Positions 11,387 to 22,735 of a DNA stretch of 64,000 bases are shown here, piece after piece. The stretch covers positions 21,364,090 to 21,428,089 of the forward strand of contig CM068316.1 of the NCBI GenBank assembly GCA_034766995.1, given 5' to 3'. A program made the position numbers and the translations under genes. The stretch's first letter is position 1. Every line of letters starts with the position of its first letter. Under the pieces are notes generated by a model. It was not told where the DNA came from, made no database searches, and saw nothing but the letters and a program-made list of their open reading frames with translations. The DNA comes from Acanthacorydalis orientalis. Taxonomy: Eukaryota > Arthropoda > Insecta > Megaloptera > Corydalidae.

Positions 11387-12676
11387 ATGAGGGTGATTTA
11401 AAAAGTTCGCCGCCTAGCATATAAGTGGGGATAATATTTTAAATATTTATAGCACATTACAAGGCGATATCTATCTTACACATAACCTCGAAGTCTCTAA
11501 CTAATGTGTCTAGCAGTTTGTTGCAAACATCAATTTAAATAAGCTTTTTTTGGTGTCGTTATTGAAATAAATAAAATTGAACATCGTGCAATGATAAAGT
11601 GTTTTGTCAAAAAAGGCTTTACACCAACAGTAATCTTTCATTAGATGTAAAATATACTGGGTGATAGTGTACCTTCATATACAACCGTAAAGAAGTGGCC
11701 TGCTGAATTTAAATATGTCTATACAAACTTAGAAGATAACCCACATAGTGGACGTCCGAAAACTACAACAACAGAAGAAATCATCCACAAAGTGCACAAT
11801 ATTGTCATACAGCATCGGCGATTGAACGTGTACGAAATTTCTAAGGTTGTGTGTGTCTCAGGAGAAAGCGTGTATCACATCTTAACTGAATAGTTAGGTA
11901 TGAAAAAGCTATCGGAAAGATGGGTGCCGCATTTACTGACAATTGATCACAAATATATTCGAGTACAAATTTCCCATGATTGTTTAGATCAATTTAAAAG
12001 GGATGCGATCGACTTTATCCAGCGATTTGTAACCGGAGATTTGGATTCACCATTACATTCCTGAGTCAAAACAATAATCAAAGCAATAAATACGGTGATT
12101 ATCCGACACCAAAGAAAGCAAAATCAGTTTTATTCGTTGGAAAAGTTTTGGATTTAATTTTTTGGGAAGCCAAATGGATTCTGCTAATTAACTAGTTTCC
12201 AAAGGGCCAAGAGTCAACAGAAGAGTATTATGCTCAACTTTTGCAACAATTCGATCAAACAATTCGTGAAAGAAGATCAGGTTTATCATAGAAAAAATCA
12301 TTTTTCATCAGGACAATGCACGTCCCCATACAAGAGTTATATTCTTGGAAAAACCGCTGAATTGGAAACAACTTGTTGCTCCATTCAGCGTATTCTTCAG
12401 ATTTGCTCCTCTCAGATTTTCATCCGTTCTCAAAATTTTAAAAAATCTATATTGGTAGGTGATTTTCATCAGATGAAGAAGTGATAGCAACAGCGAATCA
12501 TTATTTTAAGGTCTTTCACGAAAAGAACTTCCGAGATGGCATAAGAGCACTGGAGCATCGCTGGATGAAGTATATGAAAGTTCAGGGAGACCATATTGAA
12601 AAAAAATAATTTAAAAGTACAAGTTATAATTAAGCCTTTCATAGTTAAGCCGTAAACTTTTCAAATTTTCCTCGTA
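11387..12676 (+). mobile_element. Second mariner lineage, decayed, full-length-sized
   Basis: The ends pair: left TGAGGGTGATTTAAAAAGTT, right reverse-complemented ACGAGGAAAATTTGAAAAGT. Plus-strand translation in several frames gives SYTTVKKWPAEFK, NLEDNPHSGRPKTTTTEEI, HKVHNIVIQHRRLNVYEISK and GMKKLSERWVPHLLTIDH, the HTH and linker of an irritans-like mariner. Further on come a DNARPHTRV piece and, near 12540, FREGIRALEHRW-like and YMKVQGD-like endings. No frame is open for more than about 85 codons, so it is an old pseudogene. It sits about 290 bp from the previous mariner but belongs to a different lineage. Confidence 0.85.
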
Positions 12677-13851
12677 TATTAAAATTATTTGTTGAACTCT
12701 TACAACTTATTGATCTAAATAATGACAACACCCTATGCATCGAAGTTATTGTAACATTATCAAATATGTCTTATATTTAATATAGTAATTTTTGGGTTCT
12801 AGAGTAGCTTCTGTAACTATTAAAGGACAAGTTCTTTCTAAAAAAGATTTTCATTATTTACGATATTTCAAAACAGAGTTGTTTAGAAAAGCATACGTTG
12901 ATATGAAGCAAAATGTTCTACGAAATCAGTTTCTAATAAGTTAACTGCACTTCGTTCGGCAGAAAGATTTCATATGATAAGATCCGTAAAATTCAAAAAA
13001 ATAAAATTTCGCCAAACAATGAATAAGTAATAATATAAACAGTGAATAATTGATATGAATTCATAAAATAATTACTCGAAGTCCTTAAATCCATTCATCG
13101 TCTACATAATTAAAGATAAAAAGTGATATGTAGAAAATAAACAAACTACTTTTTATTGATGGAATAAAAAAATACAACACGACTAAACATATTTATTAAC
13201 TAATATGTCAGCATTCATAAACGATTAATAACGAATTTCAATTTTTTTTCAAAATATTTTCATAAAAGTTGATTTTTTTTATTTGTAAACCCCATTTTTT
13301 ATTAATATTTCTGTAATCAACCCGTATCTGAAATTTGTTTCATTTGAAACATTTTTTAAATGACTGAAATTGTATTTTTCAGCTGAGTGACGATTTACCT
13401 TCTATCAAACCAGATACTAAACCAGTCATACGATACATTTACAGTCAATATAGCCAATCATTCATTGATTTAATGTTTCCTTACCAACTAGTACCTAATT
13501 TAGAATCAAATATTTTTTTATCAATATGTACGTACTCGTACATTGAATTTTCTGCGGTCATTATTCAAACATTGTTACAATAATAATTCACATATCATTT
13601 CTTCTTTTATTTAACAAATAAATAACTGTAAAAAATCAAAATAAACTGACATTCATATATAAAATAATTTTTAAAATGTATTTTTCTTAGGTCATTTAAC
13701 AAAAAGAACATATAATTTTATATTTCGCAGTTCAATGATAGACTAAATGTTTACTAAACTAACATATTAGTACGGAGTAGACACCAATTTTTTATATTTT
13801 ATATATTTTTCATATACAATTTAGCTCTAACTTATTTTATTGTACCAATGG

Positions 13852-13856
<5 letters not shown>
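12677..13856. other. AT-rich stretch, no feature recognised
   Basis: No ORF, repeat end or splice pair that I could support. Confidence 0.45.
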
Positions 13857-14430
<574 letters not shown>

Positions 14431-14724
14431 CAGTTACGAATACTGGTGATTGTGGAAATAGTTGTTTATAACGCGTCTTTTTTAAACTTCATGTAGTTAC
14501 AATAAGAGTATTAAAAATAAGTTAAATGTAGATAATAAGATCATATTTGGATTAATATAATTTATTTTTTATAATTCATGGATATGAAAAAAAGGTGGAT
14601 TTGTTTCAATAAAAAAATCTGTCAATGTTTATTATTAAAAATATAGACATTTTAGAGTTAAAGTTATTGAACAAGAAATAACAAGAAATTAGAAAAGACA
14701 GCTTGTTGAGTTTATTTAAAAATA
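14431..14724. other. AT-rich stretch, no feature recognised
   Basis: Spacer between the (TA)n array and the next mariner derivative. Confidence 0.4.
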
Positions 14725-15278
14725 TTAGATTGGTAAGAAAATAATTTCTGTTTTTTTCCTGAATTCTAAACTTGATTTTTTTAAATGAAAATATCATTTC
14801 ATCGTGTTCATATTAATATCATTTTAAAGTGCATTTTTCGGTATGTATTTTGGTAAAATCTACTTTGATTTTAATATTAATTTTAATTCAAATTGGGTTA
14901 TTTAATTAAAGATAGAAAAGAAACAAATAAAAGAAATTTTTGTAATTCAAAACGAGTAGTAAAGTAGCAGAAATTGCTCGTAAGCTAAACTATACTTTTG
15001 GTGTGGGTACTGTTAAGAAACGTACGGTGGTTGCAAAAATTTCGTATTGGGGATGAGAGCTTTGAAGTTGAAAAAGGTCGGGGGCGCCTGTCTTCAGTTC
15101 ATTATGACCAACTAAAGGTGTTAACTGAATCAGAACCACAGAACCACCTGAATCACAACAATTCGAGAGCTTGTACAAAAGTTAGATGTTAGTCATTCAA
15201 CAGTTCTGAACTACTTAAATTAATAAATGTATATGAATTTGAAGGTCATACACCGTAATTATTTTTCTACCAACCTAA
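14725..15278 (+). mobile_element. HTH-only mariner derivative, copy C (both ends)
   Basis: It starts TTAGATTGGTAAGAAAATAA and ends with reverse-complement TTAGGTTGGTAGAAAAATAA, each flanked by TA. At 554 bp it is less than half a normal mariner. The plus-strand translation shows ARKLNYTFGVGTVKKRTV, LQKFRIGDESFEVEKGRG, LKVLTESEPQ and then an inexact IRELVQKLDVSHSTVLNYLN. It then joins YEFEGHTP, encoded by the 3' end. The frame has shifts, and there is a small duplication at the CCACAGAACCACCTGAATCA position. It is the best complete specimen of the derivative family in this window. Confidence 0.88.
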
Positions 15279-15464
15279 TAAATATAATATTACATTTTTT
15301 ATCTGCAAATATAGATTAATTTTATTTATTGGCATATAAGTTTCGAAATCTATGTTTCACTCTTCCCACGAGTCACAATTAAAATTTGTCGTTAAAAAAT
15401 GCTCAATAATTGATTATTTATTATGTTTCATTGTTTCTTTTGCGCATTTAGATGGATGTCACAT

Positions 15465-15606
15465 CTTCCTTGGAACCACGCACAACAATTCAAAAGCTTG
15501 CACAAAAATTAACCATTAATTATCCAACAGTTCTGAACCACTTAAAACACTTAAACCACTTATAATTTGAAGGCTTCAAACTATAATTATTTTTCTGCCA
15601 ACCTAA
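15465..15606 (+). mobile_element. HTH-only mariner derivative, 3' piece (copy D)
   Basis: Starts at the ESEPRTTIQKLAQKL-equivalent position (GAACCACGCACAACAATTCA) and ends TCTGCCAACCTAATA. The repeated CACTTAAAACACTTAAACCA just before the end is a small local duplication. It lies 190 bp from copy C in the same orientation. Confidence 0.8.
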
Positions 15607-16619
15607 TAAATTTAATTTCATGAAAGATGAGGTGATTTTTATTTGAAAATATTCAAAATATTAAAACAAAAGTATATAGAAAGAAATCTTTAAAAACGGC
15701 CCAGTTGGCGGATGTTGTTAATGAAAAATATTTCTTGTAATATGTGCTTTGAAATGAAAGGATAAAGAGCCTCATTTCAGAGTTTAATAAAAGTAGATAC
15801 AACATGTATATAAATTGTACATATGTCTTCAATTAAATAGTAAAAACACACAAATGTAAAAATTATGATACTTCAATTCCTTCAAAAGCCATACAGAAGA
15901 CATCAATGAAGAGAATAAGATGATAAGCGTTGCATTTTTTTGAAAAACTTAATTAAAAATACAGAAGATAATAAATGCATCAATGTTATGTCATTCTTTA
16001 ATGTTTATACATACTTAAAATTATTACCGTTTTGTGTCAAATTCAGTTAACTGAAATATATCATTAATATTAAAGGTGAAAAATAAAAAATTTTGACACC
16101 AGTATGGCACGAAGATTAGTGAAAATATTTTTATGCATGAAATTACAATACCCAATTTCTTCAGAATCTTAATAATATAATTTTTATATTTTCTAATATA
16201 TGCGTATTGATAATATCAAAATATTTCAATAAATTCGTTGTATACAATGAAATAAAGTAGATAAAGCCTAATAAACTAATAACATTTTCAGAAAAAAATA
16301 ATCGTTAGATCAATTAAACAATATTACAAACCATATATCATAGTGGACTAAAGCCAAAATGTCTGTAAAAGTACAAAGAAGTAGTTTTTTTAAAAAAAGA
16401 AGTAGGATATAAAATTGTAATTTTTGAAGCAAAATCATCATTAAGAGCTGCAGTTTATGACAAAGAGTAATATTAAAATTACAATGTGTTTGAATGAACT
16501 TCGGCCAATTTGTTTTGCTGCTATTTTTGTTTGTTGTATAGCTATCAGTTGTAATTTGAGAATGGTATAATACGGATACAAGCAATTCATTATCAAGAGT
16601 TTAACGTCCTCATAAAATT
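15607..16619. other. AT-rich stretch, no feature recognised
   Basis: A 91-codon minus-strand frame at 16310-16585 shows no motif. Nothing else was identified. Confidence 0.4.
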
Positions 16620-17290
16620 AAGTAATAAAGTGTTATAGCTTTTATATATTTCATAATTTTTCCACATATTTCTGGTGTTATTTGAGCGATTTCATGTTGA
16701 ATGTTGTCTTTAAGCTGTTGAATTGATACAGGCTTGTTAGCGTAAATCATTTTCGTTAAGTAACCCCCCATAAAAATCTGACCCAGTTAAATCAAGTGAA
16801 CGAGATGGCCAATCGATGTTATCAAATTTTTAAATTATTCGGCCAGGAAAAATGCATTGCAAAAAATTTGCATCGTAGCATAAAGTAGTACCGTCCTGTT
16901 AAGACTACATATGCAGATCTTGTTCATTAATTTCAAGTCAAAAGAATTTTTCAACATTGTACGATATTGTCCAGTAACAGTAACAATAATTGTGTTAGTA
17001 TTTTTAAACATAAAATGTTTGAATGATGTCACTAGCCCAAATTGCATACCAAAGAGTCACATTACGAGAGTGAAGAGACTGTTCATGGATCAGTCTTGGG
17101 TTTTCCGACCACATATTTCAAAATAAGTTCGTCACATGTGATTAAATTTTCCAAAAAGTTGGGATCATCAGTAATGAACCGTAACATGTAAAACTCTCCA
17201 TATTGAATTGTCTGTATCCGAACTATAATACTGTCAAATTACAACTGACAGTTACGCAACAAACAAAAATGGAGGCACCTCAGCATCGAC
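16620..17290 (-). pseudogene. IS630/Tc1-type transposase remnant
   Basis: On the minus strand, from high to low coordinates, one reads QYGEFYMLRFITDDPNFL with NLITCDE (the first catalytic Asp region), then IIVTVTGQYRTMLKN (equivalent to the usual VTGERYR block), and finally IDWPSRSLDLTGSDFYGG with a loose QQLKDNIQHEI-like tail. The last block corresponds to the third catalytic position (SPDLTPLDFFLWG in relatives). Stops and shifts are frequent. The family is the same as at 50900-51930, which is on the opposite strand. No end repeats were found. The remnant abuts a (TA)n tract at 17313. Confidence 0.72.
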
Positions 17291-17310
17291 CGAATATCAT
17301 TCAATAACCC

Positions 17311-17312
<2 letters not shown>

Positions 17313-17371
<59 letters not shown>
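17313..17371. repeat. (TA)n microsatellite
   Basis: About 29 pure TA units between a transposase remnant and the fold-back element. Confidence 0.95.
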
Positions 17372-17374
<3 letters not shown>

Positions 17375-17768
17375 GAAAATATCATAGAAAGAAAATTCAA
17401 AACTAGTAAAAGAAAAAACTGAAAAAGTAGCTTTTACAAGAATAGATTTAGAACTAAACTAAAATGTCAAAGTCACAAATGTGTAAATTTTTAATTTTAA
17501 GTAATCAATATTTCACTAATCCATTAGCTAGAAAATATTGTTATTGCAGTTATACTTTGATAGCATAATTTTTTTTAATTAAAAATTAATAAATATAATA
17601 AAAGTATAAATATGAAAATTTTAGATTTTCATTTATATGTCAATGAAGTTTTATTATCTTTTATTATATTTATTAATTTTAAAATAGATCAAATTATGCT
17701 ATCAAAGTATAACTGCAATAAAAATATGTTCTAGTTAATGGATTACTGAAATCTTGATTATTTAAAAT

Positions 17769-18939
17769 CAAAGCGGTGTGGCGGTATTTTGACGCCTGGA
17801 GTAAACATTCTTAAAAAGTGCCTTAATTCTATACTGAAGAGACTAATTATGTAAATTTAAAAAAATAATAATTTATTTTGTATATTTATTTAATGGAAAA
17901 ATTTAGAAATTTACATGTCTAAATTTCATTTTACCAAAATCCTGAATTAATACGTCATAATTTAACAATTCATATACATCAATTTTAATGGACAATAAAG
18001 CAAAACCAACCAATCTTTCTCATCCCATTGCTGACCTTAAGTATTTTTTTATAATTTTTAATTGGGAGTAACTCCATTGTCTGTAAGAAATTGATACGGG
18101 TAAAGTTAGTATTATTCGTATGCAAATCAACAAATTCTGTAATATGGTAATCATATTGTTTGTCCACAAGTAGTTAAGTATTTCTACTGTTTCCATTTAA
18201 GAGCACAATAATACAGTTAAATTTATAATTTCTTCACAAAGTTCAAGACCATCAATATCTCTATTATTATTATCAGCCAATATTAAACCCATACATTTCT
18301 GATCTATTTTCATGTGTGTTTATAAATGTTATACTATATTTTAAACTTATCAACATGTAATTTCCTTTGTTCAAATCTTTCACTAATTGATTTAATCGCA
18401 GTGTCAAGAATGAAATAAAAAAAATAATTCTATAATTGTGTTGTGAATCTATAATGGGTTGGTAATTAGATTCGTAATCAAACCCGTTTTTCTTTCTACG
18501 AATTCGAATTGGGAAAAAGTCCCAACGTCATATGGGATCCCTCGTAATACGAGTGCTCGAATAATAATACATACAAATTGAATGAAAATACGTATATCAA
18601 TGAGAAATTTATTATGTTTTGGTGTATAAAAATATCAAATACAGTTATTTACTACAATGTTAAACATACATATTAATTTAACATGACTAATGTATAATAT
18701 ACATTTGAAGATGAAATCTACAATTAGAAATTAAGTAGGAGAGAGCGCCTTTTAGCAGCGATGACAGCAGTATATATTATTTAAGCTTTATTATTCTCTA
18801 TAAATAAACAAAAAGCATGCAAATAATAAAACAAAATAATAAATTGCGAAATATCTAACAGGCGCCTTCATACCCGAGACGCATTTATATTTAAGCCTGG
18901 AGTGAGTAATCCATTGTTCCGTGTCATCACACGGCCCTG
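17769..18939 (-). mobile_element. hAT-type transposon, 1.17 kb, internally deleted
   Basis: The left end reads CAAAGCGGTGTGGCGG and the right end reverse-complemented reads CAGGGCCGTGTGATGA (11 of the first 15 agree; the right end is the canonical form). Target duplications of 8 bp flank it: TTTAAAAT on the left and CTCAAAAT on the right, 6 of 8 identical, as expected for hAT. The minus strand encodes the C-terminal part of a hAT transposase (17905-18415). It is inserted inside the right arm of a fold-back element. A second copy of the left end, truncated after about 40 bp, lies at 30891-30930. Confidence 0.85.
17905..18415 (-). pseudogene. hAT transposase C-terminal/dimerisation domain remnant
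   Basis: Reading the minus strand from 18415 down, the visible blocks are ILDTAIKSISERFEQRKLHV, then NNRDIDGLELCEEIINL, then ICIRIILTLPVSIS, QLKIIKKYLRSAMG and LLNYDVLIQDFGKMKFRHVN. This is the order found in the C-terminal half and the dimerisation region of hAT transposases of the ZMYM1-like/'THAP-hAT' type, whose hallmark is LTLPVS..ERSFS.LK..K..LRS. Here the ERSFS core is changed to RQWSYS, and there are stops and frameshifts. The N-terminal zinc finger and the main catalytic region are gone. Confidence 0.85.
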
Positions 18940-19045
18940 CTCAAAATAAAGAATTTACACATTTGTGACTTTGACATTTTTGTTTAGTTCTAAATGTATG
19001 CTTGTAAAAGCTACGTTTTCATTTTTTTCTTACCTTGACACTCAA

Positions 19046-19804
19046 ACTGAAAAATTACGATAAACAAATAAATGTGAAAATATATACGTATTTTTAATAA
19101 TTACATGACATTTTAATGTCATATATAAGCAAAGGAAATGTAAAAACAAACGTCTCAGATCTTCATGTTTTTTTAAAAAAAAATATACAAATTTCATATT
19201 TATATTCGAAATAAAAGGAAAGTTACTAATAATCATGATTTATAATGATATAACGCCTGTCAACATTTAGGAATAATGGTCAAATTATTTTCAGCTTGCT
19301 GAAAATCCCATCACATCAGCACTATTAGGATACATTGTTGCGACATGAAAATGGCATTCGCCACAGGAGAAACACTTCGCAGTATTACTACATTGTCAAG
19401 CTCAATTATTATAGGCGAAGTTGAACAAAATAGCTTTTAAGTTACACATATACTCGCTATGATATTGTAAATTTACACTGAACTTAATCAGTCACTCTGT
19501 ATGTATAATGAATGTTTAACATATAATTTAAAGATTATTTTACGCAATACATGACAATTATATGAAATGATATAAAATTTTTTCCAGTTAAAGATAATAT
19601 AAATTATTTTGTACTTGCAATTTCTACTCATAAAGAAAGTTTATATAAGTACAGTGAATAATTTTTCTTATACATTAACTAAGAAAATATAGCAAAAAAA
19701 ATGTTTAGACATTTAATACTAATCTGAGCTAAAATTAATATTACTTTGAGACAATTGTTTTATTTTAAAATGTTAACATGAATATATGTACTCCAATAAA
19801 AATG

Positions 19805-19848
<44 letters not shown>

Positions 19849-19902
19849 CAATTAGAATACGTTTATCGCCAGTAATAGAATATCTAATTAAGGTTTAAAA
19901 TA
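19046..19902. other. AT-rich stretch with one (TA)n tract
   Basis: (TA)n lies at 19806-19845. No gene or transposon end recognised elsewhere. Confidence 0.45.
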
Positions 19903-20567
19903 TAATTGGTAGAAAAATAATTGCGGTTTATGACCTTCAAATTCATATATATTTACAGATATTTTTGATTTTCCTATCTGTTTTAAGTGGTCCAGAACTA
20001 TTGGATGTTTAACGCCTAACCTTTGTGCAAGCTGTCGAATTGTTATGCCTGGTTCTGATTCAACTAACGCATTCTGTTGGTCATTATGAAGTTAAAACGG
20101 ACGCCCGCGACCTTCTTCATCTTCAAGGCTCTTGTTCCCAGCACAAAACTTTTGGAACCACCATTGCATAGTATGTTCCTTAACAGTACCCACAAGAAAA
20201 GCATCGTTTAGTGTTCGAGCAGTTTCTGTTGCTTTACCGCCCATTTTGAATTCATACAAAAATTATTCTTAAATTAATTTGCTTCTTTTCAATCTTTAAT
20301 TCAATAGTCTTTTCCTTCTTTTCCATCTTTAATTCAATAGTCCAATTTGAAGCAATATCAATAATAAAACCAAGGTCCAAATCAACCAAACAATGTTATT
20401 AAAATCCAACCAACAAATGTTTCCAAAATAGAGACCGAAAGTGAACTTTAAATGATATTTTAATATCATTTAAAGTTCACTGAACATGATCAAATGACAT
20501 TTTCATTGAAAAAATGAAGGTTAGAATTCAGAAACTAAGAACCGCAATTATTTTCCTATCAACCTAA
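19903..20567 (-). mobile_element. HTH-only mariner derivative, copy E (both ends)
   Basis: Left end ATTGGTAGAAAAATAATTGC, right end reverse-complemented TTAGGTTGATAGGAAAATAA. The minus strand carries the HTH region (NNFCMNSKWAVKQ-like start, then LKMKKVAGVRF and matching linkers in several frames) and joins directly to the 3' end. Compared with copy C it is longer (about 665 bp) because of a tandem duplication of TCTTTAATTCAATAGTC at about 20299-20342 and a perfect palindrome at 20439-20480. Confidence 0.85.
20439..20480. repeat. Perfect 20-bp inverted repeat, 2-bp spacer
   Basis: AGTGAACTTTAAATGATATT, then TT, then its exact reverse complement. It lies in the 5' untranslated part of mariner copy E, where other copies have only one arm. 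Confidence 0.95.
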
Positions 20568-21525
20568 TATTTTTGTTCAACTAATAAATTAATAATATTA
20601 CATTTAAATATTATAGTTTATCTTCTTTTTAAATTTTCTTATTTATATATTCTTCCTATAATTATTCTGAATCAACTATACTACTTCATACTCGATTTTC
20701 GTTTGCTTTTTGTTGTTTTGTATCTTTTCAATTTTGCGCAGGAAAATAATTAGGTTGTAAATAATTACAATTATTGATTTATATGAAAAGTTTGATTATT
20801 AATACAATTTTTCTTTAGTTACTAGATCTTTAAACAGAATAATTTTCGTTATTAATATTTTCAATAACTATATACTGCTTATTTTGATTGAGCATCTATT
20901 TTTATATTGCTGATATTACGTAATAATTATCGTTTATAAAAAACATAATTATATGTCGTTATGTCTGTAATTCTGTTGATAATGGTGTGACCTGTAATTT
21001 TGTTGATGACTATGATAATTCGTTGTCTTGGAGATCATCGTCCTTTTTGATAATCTTAATGTCTGTTATTGAATATTATTTTGGCACGTATGCCATCTTC
21101 AGGTAGATATTAGAGTTTCTAATATCTACATGTAAATGAAACACGTGATAAAACTAGTAGTAGAAAATTAACACTCAGATGTTTGAAAAGACATACCATT
21201 AGAACAACGTATTATCATAAATTTAATAGACTTTAAACAGTGTAAACATCACAAGAGTGACATCCAGTTTCTAAATTATAGTAGAATTACAAACAAAAAA
21301 ACATAAAATAAAAAAGCGAACAATGATTTTGCTATCGATAATAAAATTTAACGATATATATTTAATGATTCCATTAATAAATGGCAGATTTTCTCCACTT
21401 CTACTTTGAGGACAAAGTGTGACGATGAGGAAAAAAGATGTACACAATTGTTGATATTGAGTAAAACACTTTAATTTACTAATTATGTACAAGAATCTAT
21501 GTTTCAAACACAATGTCCATAATCC
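20568..21525. other. AT-rich stretch, no feature recognised
   Basis: An 80-codon minus-strand frame at 21271-21513 shows no motif. The stretch ends at the BEL/Pao LTR. Confidence 0.45.
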
Positions 21526-21847
21526 TGTTACCGCCCGCGCACCAGTGTTGATGGTCGTGTTAATTCTTGAGTCAGAAGGACGCGTCTCAGCGACGCGGTG
21601 GTTTTATAAGTGCCTTAGGGCGGAGGCACGGAAGGGGAACAGCACGCTGCATTCTTATCGGGCGAACAGCACAGATGTGCTGACCGGTCGGAATTCTCGG
21701 AAATGTACCGAGAACTATGACGACGCGGCCAGTACCTGCACTGTTCAAGGCTACGTACCGTTAGATACATGAAGGTCGCGTTGTGCAGTGGCGTAGAGGG
21801 ACCGGCGAGGGTGAAAAGGCCATCAGGGATTCTCAGAATCCCGAACA
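21526..21847 (-). repeat. BEL/Pao 3' LTR (322 bp)
   Basis: On the minus strand it begins TGTTCGGGATTCTGAG at 21847, next to the polypurine tract, and ends GGGCGGTAACA at 21526, giving TG...CA boundaries. A TATA-like TTATAAAA lies at about 21602-21609, in position to start transcription leftwards. About 257 bp (21590-21847) match the 5' LTR; the last about 64 bp do not. Confidence 0.88.
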
Positions 21848-22408
21848 TACTCCTCCCCCCTGGCACGTAGTGCCAGTAGACAATTGAGAACTAGAGCCTG
21901 GGGCAGCCATGGAGGAAGGGGACCGCTCCTGCCCATCACCAGACGCCGTGGAACCCGATGGGATGGGCAACCAACACAACTTGCTGACGGGTCGGCGGAG
22001 CTCGGTGGTGGCGGTCTTGATGGTGGCCACCCGCACCAGGCCATCGGATCCCGGATGAACGGCGATGATGCGGCCGAGAGGCCAGTGCGATGACGGGGAC
22101 TGGATACCTGCTACGAGGACTAGATCTCCTGCAGCGAAATTTCGGCTGGGCGTTCTCCAACGGGAGCGTTGCTGCAGGTGATGGATGTGGACACTCTGCC
22201 ATCGTTTCCAAAACTGCTGCTGAATATGCTGTATCAGGTTCCACCTGGCGGTGACACTTGAAACCTCGGGATACTCCGGTTCCGGGATGAGAAATAAGTT
22301 TGACCCTACCAAGAAGTGAGCTGGGGTCAGAATGGACAAGTCGGATGGGTCTGAAGACATTGGGCTCAGGGGCCGAGAATTCAAGCAGGCCTCAACCTGG
22401 CACAACAA
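21848..22408 (-). pseudogene. BEL/Pao integrase C-terminal region (DUF5641-like)
   Basis: The third frame begins VEACLNSRPLSP, typical of the end of the integrase core. It continues ILTPAHFLVGSNL, RWNLIQHIQQQFWKRW, FAAGDLVLVAG, HWPLGRIIAVHPGSDGLVRV and RRPVSKLCWLP, the standard BEL/Pao C-terminal domain. The tail runs to the polypurine tract and about 10 nt into the LTR. Confidence 0.9.
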
Positions 22409-22735
22409 AGCTCCTCGTAAGTGAGCGTCTGAGCACCTATGGCTTTAATGAGGAGTCCCTTCACGGATTTGACTCCGGCCTCCCACAAACCACCAAAATG
22501 GGGCGCAGAAGGAGGAATGAAGCACCACCTGGTGCCATTCGCGGAAAGGACCTGGGCAGCTTCCTCATAGAACTTGCTGCCTGCGTGGAAAAATCTTCGT
22601 AGTTCCGCATCAGCTCCCCGGAAAGTAGTTCCATTATCGCTATGGAGTTCAGCGCACACGCCGCGCCTGGCGCAGAAACGTCGGAAAGCAGCTATAAAGG
22701 CCTGAGTGGTAAGGTTGAATACAACCTCCAGATGA
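22381..22735 (-). pseudogene. BEL/Pao integrase catalytic part, shifted frame
   Basis: A different frame from the previous segment. It contains ELHSDNGTTFRGAD (second catalytic Asp) and PPSAPHFGGLWEAGVKSVK (catalytic Glu). The frame shifts again at about 22405-22420. All three DDE residues survive but in different frames. Confidence 0.9.

Larger units (their letters stand above)
17401..19035. mobile_element. Fold-back palindromic element, split by a hAT insertion
   Basis: The left arm is 17401-17607. The right arm is in two pieces: 17650-17768 and 18948-19035. Outer arms match as inverted copies (left GTAGCTTTTACAAG, AGAACTAAAC, AAATGTCAAAGTCACAAATG; right reverse-complemented GTAGCTTTTACAAG, AGAACTAAAC, AAATGTCAAAGTCACAAATG). 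Inner arms match through CTAATCCATTAGCTAGAA and TTATTGCAGTTATACTTTGA. If 17769-18947 is removed, the right arm becomes continuous and keeps register with the left. The original element was therefore about 456 bp with arms of about 200 bp and a loop of about 40 bp. It has no coding capacity. Confidence 0.88.
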
